DNA of 64,000 bases from Bergeyella_A cardium. GTDB taxonomy: Bacteria > Bacteroidota > Bacteroidia > Flavobacteriales > Weeksellaceae. Positions 10,001 through 17,894 of the stretch are shown piece after piece. The position numbers and the translations under genes are program-made. The stretch lies in NCBI RefSeq assembly GCF_030012605.2, contig NZ_CP114055.2; one strand, given 5' to 3'. Numbering within the stretch: position 1 is the stretch's first letter; the number at the start of each line of letters is the position of its first letter. The notes beneath the pieces are model-generated. The model saw only the letters and a program-made list of their open reading frames with translations. It ran no database searches and had not been told where the DNA came from.

Positions 10001-10131
10001 CTGGTGATAATCTTTGGATAAAGTCTAAGAGAAAAGGCTTCAACCCTTCTACTTCGGAGAATGGAGAATCCAGTAGATATGCATATGCACCTCTATCTAC
10101 TTTTACAATAGGAATAAAAGCTAACTTCTAA
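7096..10131 (+). CDS. SusC/RagA-family TonB-linked outer-membrane transporter
   Basis: 1011 residues. After the signal peptide (ending near A-T-A-Q) the TonB-box region (D-E-L-V-L-V-G-Y) follows almost at once. Then comes the plug domain, with L-A-G-E-A-A-G-V-R-V, R-V-R-G-F-G-S-V-N-G-N-R-D-P-L-Y-I-L-D-G-M-P and the S-I-Y-G-A-R-G-A-N-G-V-V-V-I-N-T motif, and a long C-terminal beta barrel. The carboxypeptidase-D-like N-terminal extension common in SusC proteins is missing. It imports a glycan or peptide ligand with the SusD lipoprotein encoded 11 bp downstream. No glycosidase, sigma/anti-sigma pair or sensor is adjacent, so the substrate cannot be named. Confidence 0.92.
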   Translation: MRLNFNVLSAGVLFFLGSQVATAQKVKKDTVRDIDELVLVGYSKVNRNEFVGTATQINTKSIDNKAVSNVSQALAGEAAGVRVINTTGQPGTSAKIRVRGFGSVNGNRDPLYILDGMPYEGNISVINPDDIATMTILKDATATSIYGARGANGVVVINTKKGRANRSSIQFESKIGMNLSLLPRYEVIKSPEEYISLVWEGLYNQGKINPAILAQYGFGTAEEYANNILFSDYGITPLYNLWNVEGKDLIDPVTRQVRNGVTRKYTPENWQDYAYKPALRTEHNLSMSGGSDKTTYYTSFGYLKDGGYSINSNFERYSTRLNLGFQPKNWLRGTYNMGYAFTKSQNNGQTSDSGSVFWFSDSIPSIYPLFLRDANGNRIPETTLGGYIYDYGYNGRNFGFGTNAIADATYDKLTNTKHELNASLNLEADITKHLTFETRLSGQYFNNSRDNYKNPYYGSMASSGGSISKIKHEAFTWNFLQLLRYKNKFGNHGLEAFAAHEANDYEYKYLGGDKTGLVDPYTGEFNNAIKTVALNSYIENYKLESFFGSVSYDYQNKYLASASVRRDGSSRFSTHKWGTFYSLGLGWVLTKENFLKENSFFSNMKLKASYGTVGDQAGVGYYPGYDVYDIGNFMDAPSASYNRKGYKDLTWEKSRIFQTGLDFSIFKNKRLEGSIDYYNKTTDNLIFDRRLAPSQGNAIEKTNGGALVNQGIEFNLIGHIIKKDDFYLDLSVNGEILRNKLTKMPIDPVTGRPKVIDLSESGFGRAQGYSIYDYYLREWAGVNPNTGAAQWTMHYVDVNKNGVYDTGDEAINSLYEYQQNNPGAVISQTLTESYADATQKFIGKSAIPDLRGGINLSVGYKNISLGAQMLYSIGGYAIDYSYATFMTNPTAGNANWHKDIHNRWQKPGDITNVPRLSNSNRGDRNFSNQSSRFLTKTDYFILNNVNIAYTFDRDFLRGTGLDGLTISLSGDNLWIKSKRKGFNPSTSENGESSRYAYAPLSTFTIGIKANF

Positions 10132-10142
10132 AATGAATTAAA

Positions 10143-11588
10143 ATGAAAAAATTAGTAATAGTAGCCTTATCAATAGCTACAACTTTATCACTCATATCTT
10201 GCAATGAAGATTTTTTGGATACTTCACCTACGGAAACAATTCCTAATGCACCTAACGAATATAAACTTAATGGCTTATATGTGATGATGGTAATGGATAG
10301 AACCGGCGGTACAACCAGACACGAAGATTTTGGACAAAAAGGCAATGATATTATTATGGATTTACTATCTTCAGATATGGCATTAGCTAAAAATAGTTAT
10401 AACAGATATCTAAGACTTGCCAATCTCAGTGCCACAGAAGATTTTACCGATGATTTTAATTATATCCCTTGGAGATATTATTACAGAGTAATTATAGGCG
10501 CCAATGATATTTTAACAAATATAGATGGTAATAGTGACACTGATAAGCACATTATAGGACAAACAAAAGCACTAAGAGCCTATGCCTATTTCTATCTAAT
10601 GCAACTCTATAATAAGGAATATGCTCCTAACGAAAAGGCAATCCCTATCTATACAAATCCGGCACAGGAATCTCAACCAAAATCTACCCAAGCACAGGTA
10701 TATCAACTAATTATAGATGACCTTACCGAGGCCATTACCCTGCTTGATAATTTTGATAGAGCACATAAAGGTATGATAGATAAATATGTAGCCAAAGGAC
10801 TCCTTGCCTATGTCTATGCCGCTATGGATAATTATGCTAAAGTTGAAGAACTGTCTATGGATATCATTAACAATAGTGGATTAAACATTACCACAAGAGA
10901 GAATTTATTAGGTGGATTTAATAACTTGGCAACAAATCCAAGTTGGATGTGGGGTTTTGACATCACAACAGAAAACGGTTTAGACCTCATTAGCTGGTGG
11001 GGACAGGTTGACCTCTATACTTATAGCTATGCTTCTGTAGGCGATTTTAAAACTATGGACGAAGGCTTGTATAATTCCATCCATACCGATGACATCAGAA
11101 AAGAGCAATTTAACGGTACTTATAAAAACTTCAAGTACTTCGCTACAGGGAAATTTTATAATACTGCGGCTAAAGCTGCAAGGAAAATTGGCGGACAAAG
11201 AATCGTTACTGATGACTATGTCTATATGCGTGTAGATGAATTTCACCTGCTGGCTGCCGAAGCTCTTGCTAAACAGGGTAAAGAAGCCCAAGCTAAACAA
11301 ATCCTGAAAAATTTCTTAAACAATGGCAATGATAAATACATAAAAATTGCTGATGTGTCTTATATAGATGGTCTCACAGGAACCGGGCTTACAGATGAAA
11401 TCTATCTCCAAACAAGAATTGAATTCTGGGGCGAAGGTAAGAGTTACTTAGCTATGAAGCGAAACAAAGCAACCATTACCAGAGCAAGAAATCATCAATT
11501 CCATGGCGGTGCATCATTCGCTCACAATGATGGCAAGCTCACTCTTGAAATCCCTCAACAGGAAGTTAATAACAACCCTAATTTATAA
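10143..11588 (+). CDS. SusD/RagB-family nutrient-binding lipoprotein
   Basis: 481 residues with a lipoprotein signal (L-S-L-I-S-C-N-E-D-F-L-D, Cys about 20). The C-N-x-x-F-L-D-T-x-P-T-E start, the L-R-A-Y-A-Y-F-Y-L-M-Q-L-Y-N-K-E-Y tetratricopeptide-like helix and a C-terminal R-x-x-E-F-W-G-E-G-K-S-Y region are diagnostic for SusD. It forms the lid over the SusC barrel at the cell surface and binds the ligand. It is the last gene of the two-gene operon, followed by a terminator. Confidence 0.93.
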   Translation: MKKLVIVALSIATTLSLISCNEDFLDTSPTETIPNAPNEYKLNGLYVMMVMDRTGGTTRHEDFGQKGNDIIMDLLSSDMALAKNSYNRYLRLANLSATEDFTDDFNYIPWRYYYRVIIGANDILTNIDGNSDTDKHIIGQTKALRAYAYFYLMQLYNKEYAPNEKAIPIYTNPAQESQPKSTQAQVYQLIIDDLTEAITLLDNFDRAHKGMIDKYVAKGLLAYVYAAMDNYAKVEELSMDIINNSGLNITTRENLLGGFNNLATNPSWMWGFDITTENGLDLISWWGQVDLYTYSYASVGDFKTMDEGLYNSIHTDDIRKEQFNGTYKNFKYFATGKFYNTAAKAARKIGGQRIVTDDYVYMRVDEFHLLAAEALAKQGKEAQAKQILKNFLNNGNDKYIKIADVSYIDGLTGTGLTDEIYLQTRIEFWGEGKSYLAMKRNKATITRARNHQFHGGASFAHNDGKLTLEIPQQEVNNNPNL

Positions 11589-11612
11589 TTAATTAACCCT
11601 CATATTAGGAAG

Positions 11613-11647
11613 GTATCAAAGATTAAGTTCTTTGGTACTTTTCTTTT
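11613..11647 (+). terminator. Intrinsic terminator of the SusC/SusD operon
   Basis: Stem GTATCAAAGA (11613-11622) / TCTTTGGTAC (11629-11638) with one G-T pair, then TTTTCTTTT. Confidence 0.75.
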
Positions 11648-11711
11648 CTCCATACTGATGAAAGAAAAATTTTAAAATCTGCAATCCTTATACTTCCGAT
11701 ATAATTTTTGC

Positions 11712-11719
11712 TACCTTTG
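11712..11719 (+). promoter_or_regulatory. TAnnTTTG -7 promoter element of polA
   Basis: TACCTTTG, 21 bp upstream of the polA ATG. Confidence 0.65.
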
Positions 11720-11740
11720 AGCCCTGTTTAAACCGAGAAA

Positions 11741-14572
11741 ATGGCAAATTCATCCGATAAAAGACTCTTCCTCATTGATGCGTATGCAATGATTTTCCGA
11801 GGCTATTATGGCCTTATCAGAAACCCGAGAATCACCTCCAAAGGGCTTGATGTATCAGCGATATTTGGCTTTACAAATTCCCTTATTGACCTTATCAAAA
11901 GAGAGAAGCCAAGCCACCTTGCCGTAGTTTTTGATGTAGGAAAAGAGAATATACGAACACAGGAATTCCCCGAGTATAAAGCCCACAGAAGCGAAACTCC
12001 AGAGGCAATAAAAATAGGTGTACCCTATATCCAGAGAATTTTAGAGGCAATGAAAATCCCCATTCTAGGAGTAGAAGGCTATGAGGCAGATGATGTGATA
12101 GGGACAGTCGCCCATAAAGCAGAAAAGGAGGGCTACACTGTCTTTATGGTTACCCCTGATAAAGATTTTGGTCAGCTCGTAACCAATAATATTAAAATCT
12201 ATAAACCCGCATCAAAGGGTGGAGATGTTGAGATTATCGGCATAGCGGAAGTCAAGGCAAAGTATGGCATCAAGCATCCTAAACAAGTGATAGACATTCT
12301 CGCAATGATGGGTGATGCGGTGGATAATATCCCTGGTCTGCAAGGGGTGGGAGAGAAGACTGCCCTTAAATTTGTTCAGCAGTTCGGTTCTATTGAAAGC
12401 CTGATCGCAAACACCTCAAAAATTCAGGGTAAGCTAAGGCAAAAAATAGAAGCCAGCGCTGAGCAAGGACTACTCTCCAAAAAATTAGCAACGATTATTT
12501 GCGATGTGCCAATAGACTTTGAACAGGAGAAATACGATGTAGAAAAGCCAAACTTTGAGAAAATCCAGAAGATATTTGATGAAATTGAATTCAAACGATT
12601 ATACGAAAACCTGTACAGAGCATTTAACGAGCCTTTGAATATGGAGAAGGCTAAACCTAAAAACCCAGAACCCGCACAAAAACTACCTACGGGGCTCACA
12701 AGACAGCTCGACCTCTTTGCGGATTTTGAAGCCGAAGAGCAGGAATTCCTCATTACCAATAAAGCTACGATAGAGAATACCGACCACCTTTATCAGTTCG
12801 TAAATACGCCCAAAGCGCAGCAGATATTAGTAGAGAATCTCCTCAAGCAAAAGGCGGTAGTCTTTGATACCGAAACCACTTCGCTCAACGAGCTGGAAGC
12901 AGAGCTCATCGGGCTTAGCTTCTCCTACCAGAAAGGGCTCGCCTACTACATCCCCCTTGCGGAGGACAGAGAAAAAGCGTTGGAGACCTTGCAAATCTTC
13001 AAACCTTTTTTTGAAAAGCAAGATATCCTTAAAATCGCTCATAACTTCAAGTATGATTTAAAAGTCCTTACCCAATACGGCATCAGCATCAGAGGAAATT
13101 GCTTTGATACAATGATTGCCCACTACCTCCTAAACCCTGACGGCAGGCACGGTATGGATTACCTCTCGGAGATTTACCTCAGCTACACGCCTATCCCCAT
13201 CGAGAGCCTCATCGGGAAGAAGGGCAAAAACCAGAAAACCCTCAGATCTGTGAGCCTCGAGCAGCAAACCAACTATGCCGCCGAAGATGCAGACATCACT
13301 TTTCAGCTCTACGAGAAGTTCGCCCCACAGCTCAAAAAGGAGAACCTCGAAAGCCTCTTCTATAATGTAGAAATGCCCCTGATGAAAGTCTTGGCAAAGA
13401 TGGAGCTTGCAGGGGTAGCATTGGATACCGACTGGCTATCCAAAGAGAGCCTCGATTTAGAAAACGACCTCCGAGAGCTTGAAAAGAAGATTTTCGCCCT
13501 CTCTCGGGAGGAGTTTAATATCAACTCCCCTAAGCAGCTCGGCGATATCCTTTTCGCTAAGCTCCACCTTGACCCAAAAGCGAGGAAAACCAAAACAGGG
13601 CAATACTCCACCTCCGAAGAAGTCTTGCAAAAGCTCGCTGGAAAGCACACCATCATCGGGCATATCCTCGAGTACCGAACCTATCAGAAACTGAAATCTA
13701 CCTATGTAGACGCCCTCCCGCAGGAGATTCAGCCCAAAGACGGAAGGGTGCACACCCATTTCTCACAAACCACAGCGGCCACTGGACGCCTCGCCAGCCT
13801 CAACCCTAATCTCCAAAACATCCCCATCCGAACCCTCAGGGGGCAGCAGATTCGTGGGGCTTTCGTAGCCGATAAGGGAAAGAAAATCATCTCCGCCGAT
13901 TATTCGCAAATCGAGCTCAGGCTCATCGCCGAAGTTTCTGGCGAGGATAATATGATTAAAGCCTTCCAGAATGGCGAAGACATCCACGCATCTACCGCCT
14001 CCAAACTCTTCAAAGTCCCCATAACCGATGTAACTAAGTCCCAAAGAAGCCAAGCTAAGGCAGTCAATTTCGGGATTATCTACGGGCAAAGCTCCTTCAC
14101 CCTATCCGAGCAAACTGGGCTCTCCCGCAGCGAAGCCAAACAAATGATAGACTCCTACTACCAGACCTACCCAATGCTGAAGGAGTTTATGAACGAGCAA
14201 GTCCTCAAAGCAAGGCAAAACGGTTTCGTAGAAACCATCTTAGGGCGAAGACGCCACCTAAAGGATATCAATTCTAACAATGCCGTCGTAAGAGGGCACG
14301 CCGAGAGAAACGCCGTAAACGCACCGATACAAGGGAGCGCTGCCGATATTATTAAAATCGCGATGATTAATATCGATAAAGCCCTCCACGAGCAGAATTT
14401 AAGAACCCAAATGCTCCTCCAAGTACACGATGAACTCCTCTTCGAAGCCCCTGAGGACGAGCTGGAAGTGGTAGCTCCCCTCATCAGGCAACTAATGGAG
14501 TCCGCCGTACCCACCACCGTACCCCTCCTCGTAGAGGTAGGCATTGGCAACAACTGGCTCGAAGCCCACTAA
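11741..14572 (+). CDS. polA: DNA polymerase I
   Basis: 943 residues. The N-terminal 5'-3' exonuclease domain (L-F-L-I-D-A-Y-A-M-I-F-R onward, with V-F-D-V-G and G-Y-E-A-D-D-V-I-G) occupies about 1-300. The 3'-5' exonuclease-like domain with V-F-D-T-E-T-T-S-L-N and its second Asp region lies at about 365-540. The family A polymerase domain follows, with motif A (A-D-Y-S-Q-I-E-L-R), the O-helix (R-S-Q-A-K-A-V-N-F-G-I-I-Y-G) and motif C (V-H-D-E-L-L-F-E). The enzyme fills gaps and replaces Okazaki primers. The proofreading acidic residues D-x-E are present, unlike in Taq-type enzymes. CTC leucine and C-ending codons become more common in the second half. Confidence 0.98.
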   Translation: MANSSDKRLFLIDAYAMIFRGYYGLIRNPRITSKGLDVSAIFGFTNSLIDLIKREKPSHLAVVFDVGKENIRTQEFPEYKAHRSETPEAIKIGVPYIQRILEAMKIPILGVEGYEADDVIGTVAHKAEKEGYTVFMVTPDKDFGQLVTNNIKIYKPASKGGDVEIIGIAEVKAKYGIKHPKQVIDILAMMGDAVDNIPGLQGVGEKTALKFVQQFGSIESLIANTSKIQGKLRQKIEASAEQGLLSKKLATIICDVPIDFEQEKYDVEKPNFEKIQKIFDEIEFKRLYENLYRAFNEPLNMEKAKPKNPEPAQKLPTGLTRQLDLFADFEAEEQEFLITNKATIENTDHLYQFVNTPKAQQILVENLLKQKAVVFDTETTSLNELEAELIGLSFSYQKGLAYYIPLAEDREKALETLQIFKPFFEKQDILKIAHNFKYDLKVLTQYGISIRGNCFDTMIAHYLLNPDGRHGMDYLSEIYLSYTPIPIESLIGKKGKNQKTLRSVSLEQQTNYAAEDADITFQLYEKFAPQLKKENLESLFYNVEMPLMKVLAKMELAGVALDTDWLSKESLDLENDLRELEKKIFALSREEFNINSPKQLGDILFAKLHLDPKARKTKTGQYSTSEEVLQKLAGKHTIIGHILEYRTYQKLKSTYVDALPQEIQPKDGRVHTHFSQTTAATGRLASLNPNLQNIPIRTLRGQQIRGAFVADKGKKIISADYSQIELRLIAEVSGEDNMIKAFQNGEDIHASTASKLFKVPITDVTKSQRSQAKAVNFGIIYGQSSFTLSEQTGLSRSEAKQMIDSYYQTYPMLKEFMNEQVLKARQNGFVETILGRRRHLKDINSNNAVVRGHAERNAVNAPIQGSAADIIKIAMINIDKALHEQNLRTQMLLQVHDELLFEAPEDELEVVAPLIRQLMESAVPTTVPLLVEVGIGNNWLEAH

Positions 14573-14593
14573 TTCCTCCCTTAGCACCAAAAA

Positions 14594-14672
14594 CACCTTG
14601 CAGGTGATATAATTATTACTAAATGCTCCCCACACACCATAGCCGATAAGGCACTCACTGGCGTGGGGAATA
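14594..14672. repeat. Post-polA hairpins and GCTCCCCAC/GTGGGG repeat element
   Basis: A short palindrome CACCTTGCAGGTG (14594-14606) is followed by GCTCCCCAC (14625) and CACTGGCGTGGGGAA (up to 14672), which can pair through CCCCAC/GTGGGG. The inner text CCATAGCCGATAAGGCACT closely resembles CCGTAGCCGGTGAGGCACT after the first gene of the window. It probably ends polA transcription, and it is one of at least two copies here. Confidence 0.6.
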
Positions 14673-14779
14673 CTTTTAGGATGAAGCATCATTGGCTATT
14701 CGTTTGTAAGCTAAAATCCAATAACCAGAAGTTAAGCATACACTGCTTACAGCTAACTCTATGTTAAAATTAAAAAATG

Positions 14780-14787
14780 TACTTTTG
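14780..14787 (+). promoter_or_regulatory. TAnnTTTG -7 element of the phnA-like gene
   Basis: TACTTTTG, 15 bp before the ATG at 14803. It overlaps the longer frame that begins at 14761 and so argues for the later start. Confidence 0.65.
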
Positions 14788-14802
14788 CGAAAAATAAAAA
14801 AT

Positions 14803-15138
14803 ATGAGCGAAACGATTATGACTTGCCCAAAATGTGGCTCCAACTACACCTACGAACAAGACCACCTGATGGTCTGCTCCCAATGCTTCCACGAGTGGGA
14901 CCCCGCAGAGGCTGGAAACGAAGATAAAGTCTTTGACGCTAACGGAAACGAACTGAAAGATGGAGACTCCGTAGTCGTGGTAAAAGACCTCCCAGTAAAA
15001 GGAGCCCCAAAACCCGTGAAAGCAGGCACGAAAGTGAAAAACATACGCCTGAGACCCGATAGCGACCATAATATAGACTGCAAAATAGACGGCTTCGGAG
15101 CAATGGCTCTTAAATCCGAATTTGTAAAGAAAGCATAA
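14803..15138 (+). CDS. PhnA/YjdM-family zinc-ribbon protein
   Basis: 111 residues, the usual length of E. coli YjdM (PhnA). The N-terminus carries the zinc ribbon C-P-K-C ... C-S-Q-C, followed by H-E-W, and the C-terminal SH3-like domain has D-G-D-S-V-V-V-V-K-D-L and the I-R-L ... D-H-N-I-D-C-K-I-D-G-F-G-A-M-x-L-K-S-x-F-V-K-K end typical of the family. Despite the historic name, the family has no proven role in phosphonate use, and its job is unknown. It stands alone with its own promoter; the longer frame from 14761 is rejected because the promoter element lies inside it. Confidence 0.88.
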   Translation: MSETIMTCPKCGSNYTYEQDHLMVCSQCFHEWDPAEAGNEDKVFDANGNELKDGDSVVVVKDLPVKGAPKPVKAGTKVKNIRLRPDSDHNIDCKIDGFGAMALKSEFVKKA

Positions 15139-15201
15139 GTATTAACACCCCTTGAAGCTACCCTGGCGTGGTTTCTTATCATTAAACCAACCTATTGAAA
15201 G

Positions 15202-15666
15202 ATGGAAAAATTAGACGCCCTAAACCAAGTGGCAGCGTTTCACAAGACCTTTAATGCCCCGATTCTGGACGCCCCACAAATCCCCTCTGCTGATAGAGCA
15301 GAGCTAAGACTGAAGCTCCTCCAAGAGGAGCTGGACGAGCTGAAAGCCGCAATAGAAAACAATGACCTTGTGGAGGTGGCTGATGCCCTCTGCGACTTGC
15401 AGTATGTGCTCAGCGGAGCGGTGCTGGAGTTTGGGATGGGCGAGAAATTCGTAGAGATGTTCGATGAAGTGCAGCGCTCCAATATGTCCAAAGCCTGTAC
15501 TACTCAGGAGGAAGCCGATGCCACAATAGCATTCTATGCCAATAAAGGCGTGGAAGCCTATTCTGAGAAGTCGGGAGATAAGTTTAATGTTCACCGAAAA
15601 GCCGATAACAAAGTCTTGAAGAGCATTAACTACTCGCCAGCAGATTTAAAGAAATTCTTAGGCTAA
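15202..15666 (+). CDS. MazG-like nucleotide pyrophosphohydrolase
   Basis: 154 residues of the all-alpha NTP pyrophosphohydrolase superfamily (MazG/PRA-PH). The metal-binding signature is visible as E-E-x-x-E at 42-46 and E-x-x-D at 58-61, each on a helix. Such enzymes hydrolyse nucleoside triphosphates or phosphoribosyl-ATP to monophosphates; no his gene is nearby, so house-cleaning of nucleotides is more likely. It is the first gene of a tight run with three downstream genes (gaps of 9, 7 and 2 bp), which suggests one transcript. Confidence 0.85.
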   Translation: MEKLDALNQVAAFHKTFNAPILDAPQIPSADRAELRLKLLQEELDELKAAIENNDLVEVADALCDLQYVLSGAVLEFGMGEKFVEMFDEVQRSNMSKACTTQEEADATIAFYANKGVEAYSEKSGDKFNVHRKADNKVLKSINYSPADLKKFLG

Positions 15667-15675
15667 GAAGATCCG

Positions 15676-16215
15676 ATGATGAGGCAGAAACGCTTTTTAA
15701 CAATCGCAGTTGTAGGGCTCGTATCGGTGGTGCTCACCTCTTGTCTCGGTGAGAAAATCGTAGTGAATCGGCAGGTAGAATCTTCGCAAGACGGAGCTTT
15801 ACTCCTCGGCAGGCAGACCCTTGACCAGTTCCACAAAGAGCCTTTTAAAGATTGGTTTGCAAAGGAGTATTCAGACTATACTCCCCACTCGGAAGCTATT
15901 AAATCATTAAAAAAAGCAGGGATTAACTCCACCCGAATAAGCGTATTTATAGGTACTTGGGATACCGATAGCCAAAGGGTGTTTTCAAGGCTTATCAAAG
16001 TTTTAGATGTGATGAAATATCCAAAAGCAAAGCTGGAAATCATTGCGCTCAACCGAAAGAAAGAGTCTCCCGCAGGCGAAGAAGCCGCTAATAACATCCA
16101 CCAACTCCCTACGATTATCATTAGAAAATATGACAAGGTACTCGGAAGGCTGGTAGGAAACCCCAAGACAGGGTTGCTGGAGCAGGATTTAGTACAGGTA
16201 CTCAACAAAAAATAA
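15676..16215 (+). CDS. Thioredoxin-fold lipoprotein lacking the active-site cysteine
   Basis: 179 residues with a lipoprotein signal (L-T-S-C, Cys 23). The segment V-F-I-G-T-W-D-T-D-S at 90-99 aligns with the W-C-G-D-S active site of Bacteroidota thioredoxin-like proteins, but Asp replaces Cys. The cis-proline loop L-P-T-I at 144-147 is kept. It is therefore probably a redox-inactive or substrate-holding member, anchored in a membrane and facing the periplasm. ATG codons at 15676 and 15679 are both possible starts. It is co-transcribed with the MazG-like and DUF4230 genes. Confidence 0.75.
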   Translation: MMRQKRFLTIAVVGLVSVVLTSCLGEKIVVNRQVESSQDGALLLGRQTLDQFHKEPFKDWFAKEYSDYTPHSEAIKSLKKAGINSTRISVFIGTWDTDSQRVFSRLIKVLDVMKYPKAKLEIIALNRKKESPAGEEAANNIHQLPTIIIRKYDKVLGRLVGNPKTGLLEQDLVQVLNKK

Positions 16216-16222
16216 ATAAAGT

Positions 16223-16825
16223 ATGAAAGAAGTAAGATTTAAAGACGGGCTACTGATGGGCTTTCTGCTCTCGGTACTCGTCTCCTTTGCGGTTTATTTC
16301 TTCACGATAAAGGGCGGTCAAAATGAAAAATCGGATTACTACCTCATCACCAATCAAATTCAAAAGATGAATAAAATGGTGGTTGTAGAGCAGGATTTCT
16401 CCTCTATGGAACGCACAAAAATCACCCGAGAGCTCTTCGGAGGTACAATCCCAGGTACGGAGAAATCCATCATCACCTTTACCAAAACCAATGTGCAGGT
16501 AAGCTACGACCTCAATAAAATGAATATAGAGGTAGATTCTACTCGTAAGCGACTCATCATTCGCGAGCTCCCACAGCCACAGGTTCGCATCCTCCCAAGT
16601 GTGGAAATACAAGCGATGGATGATTCTTTCCTCAGCCGTTTCAGCGAAGAGGAAATAAAGAAAATTACCCAAAGTGCTAAAGACAAAGCCTACAAAAGTG
16701 TGAATCAGGAAAGGCTCATTAGCAATAGTAAAAAGCAGCTTATAGAGAATTTGGAACAAATATTTGTCTTAGCCCAAGTCCTCGGATATAGCATAGAAGA
16801 TGATACGAAAACCTTGAAATTATAA
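16223..16825 (+). CDS. DUF4230 family membrane-anchored protein
   Basis: 200 residues with one N-terminal transmembrane helix (about 10-29), then a soluble domain with the DUF4230 pattern: K-M-V-V-V-E, a central beta region (V-Q-V-S-Y-D-L-N-K-M) and a helical C-terminus. The function of the family is not known. It lies 7 bp after the thioredoxin-fold lipoprotein and 2 bp before the SUI1 gene, probably in the same transcript. Confidence 0.82.
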   Translation: MKEVRFKDGLLMGFLLSVLVSFAVYFFTIKGGQNEKSDYYLITNQIQKMNKMVVVEQDFSSMERTKITRELFGGTIPGTEKSIITFTKTNVQVSYDLNKMNIEVDSTRKRLIIRELPQPQVRILPSVEIQAMDDSFLSRFSEEEIKKITQSAKDKAYKSVNQERLISNSKKQLIENLEQIFVLAQVLGYSIEDDTKTLKL

Positions 16826-16827
16826 CA

Positions 16828-17157
16828 ATGGATTTAAGAGATCAGCTTAAAAACCTCTTCCCAGACCATATAGAAGAAGACTTTGAACTTCCCGAAGAGA
16901 GAGAAGTATTTGAACAGCGCAATCCGCTCATCTGTAAGTACGAAAAGAAAGGCAGAAATGGAAAGCCCGTAACCCTTATAGAAGGATTTGAAGGTAGTAC
17001 TGATGAACTAAAAGCAATTGCAAAAAGACTCAAAACCCAGCTGGGAATTGGAGGTTCGGAAAAAGATGGCGTCATCATTATACAGGGAGACAACCGAGAT
17101 AAAGTAATGCAAATTCTAAAAGATATGGGATATAAAACCAAAAGAGTTGGCGGATAA
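16828..17157 (+). CDS. SUI1/eIF1-like translation factor (YciH family)
   Basis: 109 residues with the SUI1 domain over the last 80: K-G-R-N-G-K-P-V-T-L-I-E-G-F, then L-K-T-Q-L-G-I-G-G-S-E-K-D-G-V-I-I-I-Q-G-D. Bacterial YciH proteins resemble eIF1 and can influence start-codon selection in vitro, but they are not essential. It is the last gene of the 15202-17157 run and is followed at once by a bidirectional terminator. Confidence 0.9.
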   Translation: MDLRDQLKNLFPDHIEEDFELPEEREVFEQRNPLICKYEKKGRNGKPVTLIEGFEGSTDELKAIAKRLKTQLGIGGSEKDGVIIIQGDNRDKVMQILKDMGYKTKRVGG

Positions 17158-17170
17158 GCCCACATTATAA

Positions 17171-17211
17171 AAAAAGAGACAATCAACATTGTCTCTTTTT
17201 CTTTTTTAGAT
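17171..17211. terminator. Bidirectional intrinsic terminator
   Basis: Perfect stem AAAAAGAGACAAT (17171-17183), loop CAAC, stem ATTGTCTCTTTTT (17188-17200), then TCTTTTTT. It lies between convergent genes. Confidence 0.9.
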
Positions 17212-17217
17212 TAATTA

Positions 17218-17688
17218 TTAGTCTAATTGTGGTTCAATTTTCTTAATCATCAGGTTTATCCTTCGCATCCATTCTTGTGGTTGAGTGGAGTATCCCGCTT
17301 TGGCTATTGCCTTTACCCATTCGGAGTGGTCATCGTTGCCTTTTAGTCTTTGGTAATACTTCTTTCTCGATAGCAGGTCGCAAAACGCCCTGAAACTGTC
17401 CTGAGTAGATAAAAAACTTCTGTATCTGGATTTATTGACTGTATTTTTTCCCACAATACCAAAATGATTGTTTAAGATTTGAGAGTTTTTACTCGTTCCT
17501 CCTCCAGATTCTACAAAGGCTACTGCCAATATTACTGTGCTGGGGATTCCATATTCCTGAGAGAGCTGAGCTGCAATCTCTTTATGCTTCTCTATATACG
17601 AGTGTTTTTTCTGTGCCTTTACTGAGGAGAAAGACAAAACCAAAAGAATACTTATGACAACAGTTTTAAGATTTTTAAAATGTCTCAT
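17218..17688 (-). CDS. Secreted glucosaminidase-domain peptidoglycan hydrolase
   Basis: 156 residues with a signal peptide (ending near V-K-A-Q) and a single glucosaminidase (FlgJ/LytG-like, PF01832) domain. The catalytic Glu is in V-A-F-V-E-S-G-G-G-T-S, followed by N-N-H-F-G-I-V-G and the Y-R-S-F-L-S-T-Q-D-S-F-R-A-F motif. It should cleave the N-acetylglucosaminyl linkages of peptidoglycan. It has no LysM or cell-wall-binding domain, unlike many longer relatives. It is monocistronic. Confidence 0.88.
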   Translation of the reverse strand: MRHFKNLKTVVISILLVLSFSSVKAQKKHSYIEKHKEIAAQLSQEYGIPSTVILAVAFVESGGGTSKNSQILNNHFGIVGKNTVNKSRYRSFLSTQDSFRAFCDLLSRKKYYQRLKGNDDHSEWVKAIAKAGYSTQPQEWMRRINLMIKKIEPQLD

Positions 17689-17706
17689 ACATTATTATTT
17701 GCTGGC

Positions 17707-17714
17707 AAAGCTAT
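17707..17714 (-). promoter_or_regulatory. TAnnTTTG -7 element of the glucosaminidase gene
   Basis: TAGCTTTG on the minus strand, 18 bp before the ATG at 17688. Confidence 0.55.
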
Positions 17715-17847
17715 CTCTGTGAGGAGGTTCACTAAAACTTTTTAGACTTTTTAACGCGGTTTCAGCCATTTTGTCAGAAAAACAAGGAGGTAGATGTTAA
17801 AAGAATTAACATTTATACCTCAAAATATAGCCAAAGGGAAAATAAAA

Positions 17848-17876
17848 AAGCTGAGATATTTTGTATCTCAACTCTT
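17848..17876 (-). terminator. Terminator of the PepSY-like gene
   Basis: TGAGATA / TATCTCA stem at 17852-17870, followed on the minus strand by GCTTTTTTATTTT. Confidence 0.7.
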
Positions 17877-17894
17877 TTGTTGGTAAGTCTTGTT

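Noticed and set aside
12424..12759. Minus-strand open frame of 111 codons inside polA
   Set aside because: It lies opposite strongly conserved polA codons and has no promoter element. It is a shadow, as are other long antisense frames such as 14167-14553.
14761..14802. Longer start for the PhnA-like protein
   Set aside because: The TACTTTTG element lies inside it, and 111 residues is the normal family length.
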